Positions 57,300 through 64,000 of a stretch of DNA of 64,000 bases are shown here, in pieces. The stretch comes from Lutjanus erythropterus (taxonomy: Eukaryota; Chordata; Actinopteri; Lutjaniformes; Lutjanidae). A program made the translations under genes and the position numbers. The stretch covers positions 7,947,683 through 8,011,682 of the forward strand of contig CM034603.1 in assembly GCA_020091685.1 (NCBI GenBank), in the 5' to 3' direction. Under the pieces are notes generated by a model, which was not told where the DNA came from, made no database searches, and worked only from the letters and a program-made list of their open reading frames with translations. The first letter of the stretch is position 1. Each line of letters opens with the position of its first letter.

Positions 57300-59560
57300 A
57301 ATAGCACTGGATTAATAGCTGACACAACACATTCATTGAGAAGAAATTTGAAACGATGTATAACACTCAGAAGGTGTTTCTGTCTTCCTTGAAACATAGC
57401 AGAGTATGCAGTATTCGAAGCGGACCAGGTGCACTGCTAGGAGTTTTAGGCCCCCTGACAAGAAAGGAAACTTGACCCCTTGACCTTGACATGTTGAACT
57501 TAGCACCAGCATCTTTGAGCGGACCCTCACCAAGCGCGAGGACGGTGCTCACCACACTTCTCAGCAAGCCACTGCATACGTTGAATGCTTCAGTAAATCT
57601 GCATCAGGGCCAAAGCCTTCTAAATGTTCACTCTCAAACCAAACTAAACCGAGTCACCCTACTTTACTTCTACTTATAGTCATAACTGTCATCTCATGAT
57701 TCTTTAAATAATGCTAGTTACAGGCCTTGAAAACTTAATCCATAACATTTAGCTGTAAGGGAAAGTATGAGTCTTTTCATAGCAAATGAATAAATAGTCC
57801 TGGCTGGTATTTGTGTAAGTCTAACAACACACTCCTGTGTTGCCAATTTTAGCAAAAAAACCTTTCTGATTGTGTATGTTGGTCAGTAAAATACAGAAAC
57901 GTCAAATAGACGTAGCAATTATGAGGCTTTTTGAGATATGTTTGAAATTTGGACACAGCTGGCTATGCCTGAAACACACCGGTGTGTGTGCATATACATG
58001 TGTGTGTGTGTGTACACCTACATGGACAGATGTGTCGGGCATGTGTAGAAGTGAGACTCTTTCTAAATATGACTCGTGCAATCACTCTCATGCTTTATGG
58101 CCGGCTCCTCAGGCGGTTAACTCCTGGGCGGACACACACCGTGCATGTGGGCTAACAATCACTGCGGACAGGATGAGAAGTGACTTGTGTGTGTGTGTGC
58201 TGGTGTTTGAGTGTGTGGTTGCGCTTCCTCTTCTCAGCCCTCCACCTCTCATAGATTTAGACGTTGTTATTATTTTAACATAGTTAGCAGCTGTGTTTTG
58301 GTGGCGAAACATGGTCATTATCTGCCCAATGGTGGGTTGTCTGATGGTTGAGGTGTATTTATAACTGTGAACTGTTTCGCTCCACTTTCTCATGACACCA
58401 TGCTGATCTGGAAGCTTCTCAAAGTCACAGAATCATGTTTGGTCAGCTTTTATGTCAGCTCATTTGCCCTGATAGAAAATATAACATATTCTGTTTGAGT
58501 GAAGTGATCTATAAGGGGATTTTCTGAGTTTATTCATTAACATATTGTTAGTTTACTAATACAAAAGCGATATGAATAATGAAAAATTTAAAACATGAAA
58601 TGCTGTCAAGACCTGCAGTTTCACAAACCAAAATAAAACTCTATTTATAACATTAAGGTGTGGTGTGGTGAGGGATAGGGATTAGTATTTTCCTGAAAAT
58701 TACACATTTTCTGTCCTGGGGGACTGGGATCGCACTGTGCGTGTTTCACTTTTCAACATAGTCAGCTTAATAAAGTTAATGATCACACAAAGTTAAAATG
58801 CAAAACTCTAACAAAGCTTGGATTTTGGCATCTTTATTCAGGGATGGGCGCTTTTTGCCACAGCAAACTGCTGATGGTCCACCATAATCTATTTCACGCA
58901 GAAGTGTTTTGGATAAACTATAAGTCCGGTGTTCTGGAAGGTTTGGGCTTTCATCTGGAATTTTGTATGACTGCACGGCTTCTTATTTGGCCTCTAATTT
59001 GCCCTCCTGCACAAAAGTACTTCCATTTGCCCACTCCATTTTACGCTCCTTTCTTTTGACACTCGCCAGGACCCATCTGAAAAGTCTGAGCTGTCTCATT
59101 ACTGATGGAATAAGCCTTTGACAGATCGAGAGTCAAAAAGAGTCCAGACATTTGCAAACATCTGCAATGCTGATTTCCTGTGAAACTCCAGCAATGTTTT
59201 GTGGACTAAACAACTAAACCTGACCTTCTATCAGCATGAGGGTGAGTAGATAATGATTAGATTTTCATTTTTGAGTGATCTAACCCTTTAATCTACTAGG
59301 CCTATAGATGATATTTCAGTCCTAAAAGTTCAAACACCATTACTGGGTCCAAGAAATTTGCAGTAGACTATCCTTCCCTTTGGCAGACTGCCCTATCCAT
59401 CATGTCTATGCTTCTGAAGGGACAGTGTTTGATAGAAGAGGAGGGGTCTGTCGTGTCCGTTTTATGTCAAGAAGCTAACATAAAGAAGATCATTGATTGT
59501 ACTAAACAACAAACAAAAACAAAAATTTGAAGACTTATTTTTTGCAGCTTGAAAGCATTT
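57300..59560. other. intergenic, nothing firmly supported
   Basis: Short GT-rich tracts (57980-58015, 58185-58220). Two overlapping frames at 57333-57567 share no motif with known proteins. Nothing else found. Confidence 0.5.
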
Positions 59561-59648
59561 CAAGGCTGGTGATTCTTGGCCTCACCGGGGCTCCACACCT
59601 CCTCTCCTACCCGCCAAACACACTCACACACACATACTGATCCCAAAC

Positions 59649-59924
59649 TCAAATTATAGGCTTGGCAGCTCTCCCTCTCCTCCTGTTTTGTTGGTTGGCC
59701 ACATGCAGACCTCCAGTGCCAGCAGAGTGTGGCAGAGGGTCACCGGTTCCCACAGTCCCACAAGAGTCACAGACTTTATTCTTACCCCCTGATCCTCTGC
59801 TGATGGTCCCCGCCACCGTAGAATCCCCGTCGAAAATTTTCCGCTTGTACCAAAAATAGTTGTCTGACTGCTGGCCGCGCTCGCCTGGTGCCCTCCTGTC
59901 GCTTACGGCAGGCTGAGTACACAC
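59649..59924 (-). other. GC-richer open stretch with a splice-framed segment
   Basis: A minus-strand open frame with unusual, non-repetitive content (RGQQSDNYFWYKRKIFDGD, then STVAGTISRGSGGKNK, CDSCGTVGTG). An acceptor GTACTCAG before about 59912 and a donor GGGGTAAGAA after about 59788 frame a 125-base segment. The composition is more GC-rich than its surroundings. I do not recognise it; it could be an isolated exon, a retrocopy fragment or chance. Confidence 0.2.
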
Positions 59925-59929
59925 ACACC

Positions 59930-62510
59930 GACAACAAGACTATTTTCGTCTTAATAGTCATGAAATTCATTAATTTGTTGTTTTTGTTTTTTATGAACAT
60001 CCAGTTTGTGTGAGACTGTGCGTGCTAAAAGGACTGAGAGTTTGAGAAAGTGGGAGATGAAATAAATGAAAATACTACTGGGTGTTCTGGGCATTGCTGT
60101 ATGTAGAGTGGGCATGTCCCTAAAATAAGATGAGGGATGGGGACAAGGTAGGCACTGTATATGATCATCAATGCTACTATACAGTCGACTACTTGGCCAA
60201 AATAGCCAATTTCTTATTTAATGAAAGGCTAAAATTGTAAAATAATATGGTTTAAAGATTATATGCTCACACAGCACTGTTCACACATACTACACTCTTA
60301 AAATGCTCCCATGAAAAGGGTGAATAAGGTTCCTCATTGGTTCTGTTCCTCAAGAATCTTTTGCCACAAAAAAATGGATATAAGATTTGTAGAGAAAAAA
60401 TGTACAATATATAAATTCTGCTGCTAAGGGTCTCTTACACTCAGAAAATACAAGATGTACTTCAGTGACATCGTGAAACAGTGAGGGATTATGGCAGAGA
60501 TGTAAAATAATTAAGTACAAATACTTATTAACTTAACTTATTACTTTTACCTTTACTTTTACCTTTTAACACCAATCTCTACTTTCTTTAGTTTTGATGC
60601 ATTTGAGGGGAATTGTTAATTATTTTCATTTTGTGTCATTGTGTGCTGTCTTCCCAACACCAAGACTGAAATGGACAATGACTCATCAGCGTGTGTCGCA
60701 CACAACAGACATAACAAGACAAAAACATGTAAAAGACGTGACAGGACAAAAAAACATGTACAAATGTAATAAGACAAAAATGACATAAAAGACTTAACAA
60801 GAGAAAAAATGTAAATGTAAAAGACAAAAATGACATAAAAGCCATATCAATGGAGGCAGAGGGCACACTGGCCAATCTATCTATCCTTTATTTAACCAGG
60901 AAGGTCTCACTAAGATACTAGAACTCTTCTTTCTGCACACGCAGCTTCATACTGAACACACAATACATTAAAAGAAAACAATACAAGGATAATAGTAAAA
61001 GAGCAGAAGCATACAGGACATAGCAGCGATATCCATATCCCTTCAGCTTTAGCAAAGGTGTATATAAAACAGAAATATGTTTCCTGTAGGGCCGTTAATA
61101 AAAAGCCTTTGAAGGCATTCAAAGACAGAAACGCTTCTAAGGTTATGATATTTTGCATCTCATTCATCTCATGCCCAGAGTGCATAAAAAGAAAGAATAG
61201 TTTGACCGAGATGACCGGAGACGCCACTGCAAGGACCAAAACACACCTATGATTAATTAAGAGACTAAATACAACTCCCTTGTGTCTTGAACTACTTTAC
61301 ACCCAGATTACACATCATTTAAATACCAAAAGTGAAGTTGAACAAGCCCTAAATGCATTTGCACCATGCACTTTGGACTATGTGCTATACATTAATTAAA
61401 TAGTGCCCTTAGTGATTTGGATTACTTGAAAACAATTTGTAGTAATAATAATAGTAATAATATAATTATCTAATCAAAATGCAAACTTTTTCTGTGACCC
61501 AGTAGAAGCTTTTAAAGCTTATATACAAGCATAAAGAACACTAGCTAAAAAGGTTTAATAAAGACCCACTTGTTTTAATAGTTTATGTTAGATAATGTTT
61601 GCTTAAGTTACGCAATGCTCAGTACATCTTCACAAAACACTGCACTGTTGCGCTGTATAAACGCAAACTGTGATACATATGTTATCAGTATAGTTAGAAG
61701 TTGTATTGTCATATCAGATGATTACAGAAATGAAGATACTGAAGCCAATCCACTGAGAGAATAAAAAGTGCATCCCAGCCCTGATAAACATGAATCCTTT
61801 CGCCCTCATATTGCGTTTTGTGGTCCAACAGCACAGTGCAGGCAGTTGAAATTTATCCCCGGTGTGATGACACAAGAGGTCGTCCAAACCCTCCAGTATG
61901 TTTGCGCAGCTACCTGGTTTTCGAGTGGGGGAGTCAGTAAACAGGTAAAATGCTACAAATAGAATCCAGCCACTTAAGAATATAGTCTTGAGGGAGGGCG
62001 GCCTGTTCCCGGGTCTGCGTCAGCACTGACCTTTTTGCTGTTTGCTGAAGGGATTTGATTTCACCTCGAACTCCCTTGCTTTTCCCTTTTTTTCAACATT
62101 CACACTTAAGCCATCTGAGGAGGATAAAATGGCAGTTTTGTGCATGAAGGAGAAGCTGCGGTGGTTCAGTCACGGGCCAAGTGATAGCACATGAACGATA
62201 AGCTGCTGATTCCAGCACAGAAATGTTTGGCATTTTTTAAGCAAGGTGGTTGGAGGTTTTGCATCATTCCAAACACCTCTATGAGCAAGCATGCATACTT
62301 GTGAAAATACATGCATGTACACATTTTGCACACTGGCGGCTGTTTGAGGGGCAGGGGTGAAACAAATAGCAAGGGCACCAGCTGTATGCAGGGGGAACCA
62401 TGTTGTGATGCATTTATGGTGCATTTATTGCTTGAATTAAAGTACTAGACATAGTACATGTTTGTAATAAAACCACATAGGGAACTATTAACTATTTAAC
62501 AATTTAGAGG
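59930..62510. other. intergenic, repeat relics
   Basis: Contains an AAGTACAAATACTTATTAACTTAAC..TTACTTTTACC relic at 60510-60570, an A-rich tandem tract at 60690-60845 and TTTATTTAACCAGGAAGGTCTCACTAAGAT at 60888-60917, which looks like a common repeat terminus. The 109-codon minus frame at 60910-61239 is hydrophobic, has no homology that I know and overlaps this repeat. No gene supported. Confidence 0.5.
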
Positions 62511-62514
62511 CATG

Positions 62515-62770
62515 TGGAGACCAAATCATTTTTTAGCACATAGGGCAACCTACAGGGCACTTTATCAAATTTTCCCCACTGGAAGGTACTCTATAATGCA
62601 CTTTATTATATTTTCTCTACTAGAGGGGCACCCATCTGGGCATTTCATCACGTTTTCTCTGGAAGAGCATTCTCAAGGGCACTTCATCGTGTTTTCTCCA
62701 CTGAAAGGAAGCCCTAGAGGTCAGTTTATCACATTTTTTTTTGCCCCCCCTCTGCTCCAACCCCCTTGAG
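62515..62770. repeat. dispersed repeat with 35-45 bp minisatellite (direct copy)
   Basis: At least five units of the form GGGCA(C/T)TT(T/C)ATCA..TTTTCTCCACTGGAAGG. One open frame threads them and translates as GHF/FSPLKG-like repeats, which is an artefact. Same family as 30100-30280 in the other orientation. Confidence 0.8.
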
Positions 62771-63674
62771 TCCACCAGTGACTAATCATTTCAGTGAGGG
62801 GTCAGAGGTCAGTGCCAGCACAAAACATTGATTGAGTGCCTTGCTGAGGGGAAAATTCAACACTGCAGATGCTTGTTGTTTCAAGTCCTCAAACCATGAA
62901 ATATGTATCTCTGATTATTGCTGCCGCCTGCTGTGAACCATCGCTAAAACCTATTTGCAGCCACCTCCTCACTGGTTACTCACAAACTATAAATATCCTT
63001 CCCTGTGAGTTGGACATGGGCCGAACATCTCTCACTTTCTACTGTTCATTCTCAGCTTAAATGCTTCGTCCTCATGAACCTACAGCACCCTCTGCTGGCA
63101 TCACATGGACTGACCTGATGCCTTCACTTTATCCTGTCAGTGTGTGTTAGAGAAAGTTTATATATCTTAAAAAACCTACAGAGACTGATTAGAATAAGAA
63201 TCATACCAACATGAGCCACTTACACATAAAAAAATGACTGATTAAAGTGAAGGTCAGAAGGTCAATAAAAAAATAAAACTCAATGTAGACGTAAGACATT
63301 TTTGTCTTTTACAGTAGAGCTGGTGAAGGAAAAAAAAGGAAAAATAATACTTACAGCTCCATTATACACCACTGTCTGAACAAAGCTGAACAAATAGCAG
63401 TTTTCTTTTGTGGTATGCAGTGTGGCTTTTGTGGCAGGAAGACTATCTGATATCAAGCCAGCTGCACAAGGGGTGTCCACAGGTTAAACATGAGGCATGT
63501 TTGCTTTCCCTACTGTTCCAGTCCAGTTCTGTTTATTGACGTCTACATTTCATGGCACACTGTATTTCATATTAACTCTTACATGTTTCAGCAGTTTTGG
63601 CATTGGCCTGAGGACGAATCGTTTTCAAAGACAAGCATCTGGTCAAACATCAGTTTTCTATTTTCAAGAGATCT
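62771..63674. other. intergenic, nothing supported
   Basis: No coding, RNA or repeat call. A CAGCACCCTCTGCTGGCATCAC-type motif near 63085 occurs widely in fish genomes and is not informative alone. Confidence 0.5.
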
Positions 63675-64000
63675 AATCCAGTATCAAAAATACATATAGT
63701 TATTTTATTGGTGTGAATTGCAATTGGAGTTTTGGAGATATTGGCTTTAGAGGCGTCTGCCTTCTCTCCAATATAATGTGACTAAATGGCATTCAGCTTG
63801 TGCTGCTCAAAGCTAAAAAAATATATTTCAAAAATTCAAAACCAGTGTCTCTTTATAAAAATTTTGACTCAGTTACTCAAGATAATCCATAGACCTTGTT
63901 ACGAGCAGTTTCATGTAGGAACTATTTATATTTATCTTTCAAGTTGAAAGAAAGTAGTACCGGTGATTCTACCGAAAAAATACAAAAGTACAAAACAGTA
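63675..64000. mobile_element. M1 MITE (copy 3), cut by the window edge
   Basis: Matches the left half of 23900-24529: TATTGGTGTGAATTG, TTTGGAGATATTGGC, TGCCTTCTCTCCAATATAATG, GCATTCAGCTTGTGCTGCTC, TTCAAAACCAGTGTCTCTTTATAAA, CAGTTACTCAAGATAATCCATAGACCTTGTT. The right end lies outside. Confidence 0.75.

Noticed and set aside
62512-62769. Apparent repeat protein with GHF/FSPLKG units
   Set aside because: Translation of a minisatellite inside a dispersed repeat; the inverted copy at 30.1 kb does not keep the frame.

Overview
The window reads as vertebrate, most likely spiny-rayed teleost, genomic DNA. It is AT-rich and intron-dominated, with GT..AG splice signals. Its dispersed repeats are of kinds familiar from fish genomes: short inverted-repeat transposon relics, (CA)n/(TG)n microsatellites and retroelement tails ending in an AATCAGCTTTATTGG-type motif. 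Placement within teleosts is inference.

Layout. (1) About 1-5.2 kb, minus strand: the 5' part of a NETO-family gene closest to neto1 (signal peptide and complete first CUB domain, four coding exons); the rest lies beyond the left edge. (2) 7.8-14.75 kb, minus strand: an unrecognised gene. Four exons encode 347 residues (acidic repeats, a Pro/Ala/Phe/Tyr repeat domain, a KRPR basic patch and an acidic tail). A long downstream array of small duplicated exon-like cassettes keeps a constant length modulo 3 and has compatible splice phases. This is the most unusual part of the window. (3) 16.7-23.2 kb, minus strand: two intact tandem copies of a two-exon gene (310 and 311 residues) that I do not recognise, plus a decayed third copy lacking exon 1. 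The intact pair shows strong local sequence homogenisation in exon 1. (4) 28.5-51.1 kb, plus strand: a complete crispld1-like gene (511 residues: signal peptide, CAP/SCP domain, Glu/Pro-rich linker, two LCCL domains), with a candidate TATA promoter, a non-coding first exon and a roughly 2.1 kb 3' UTR. (5) 51.1-64 kb: no gene I can support; repeats, nested transposons and one GC-richer open stretch at 59.6-59.9 kb.

The identified genes act in separate processes. NETO proteins are auxiliary subunits of ionotropic glutamate receptors. CRISPLD proteins are secreted extracellular CAP/LCCL proteins. The two unrecognised minus-strand loci show local tandem duplication and look lineage-restricted. 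Mobile elements include a Penelope-type hammerhead ribozyme motif at 19.76 kb, a 1.2 kb foldback element at 8.26 kb, and a TTAA-flanked piggyBac-like MITE nested in another inverted-repeat element at 56.1-57.3 kb. All exon boundaries were read by eye from splice motifs and frame continuity; none has been tested against transcripts or databases.
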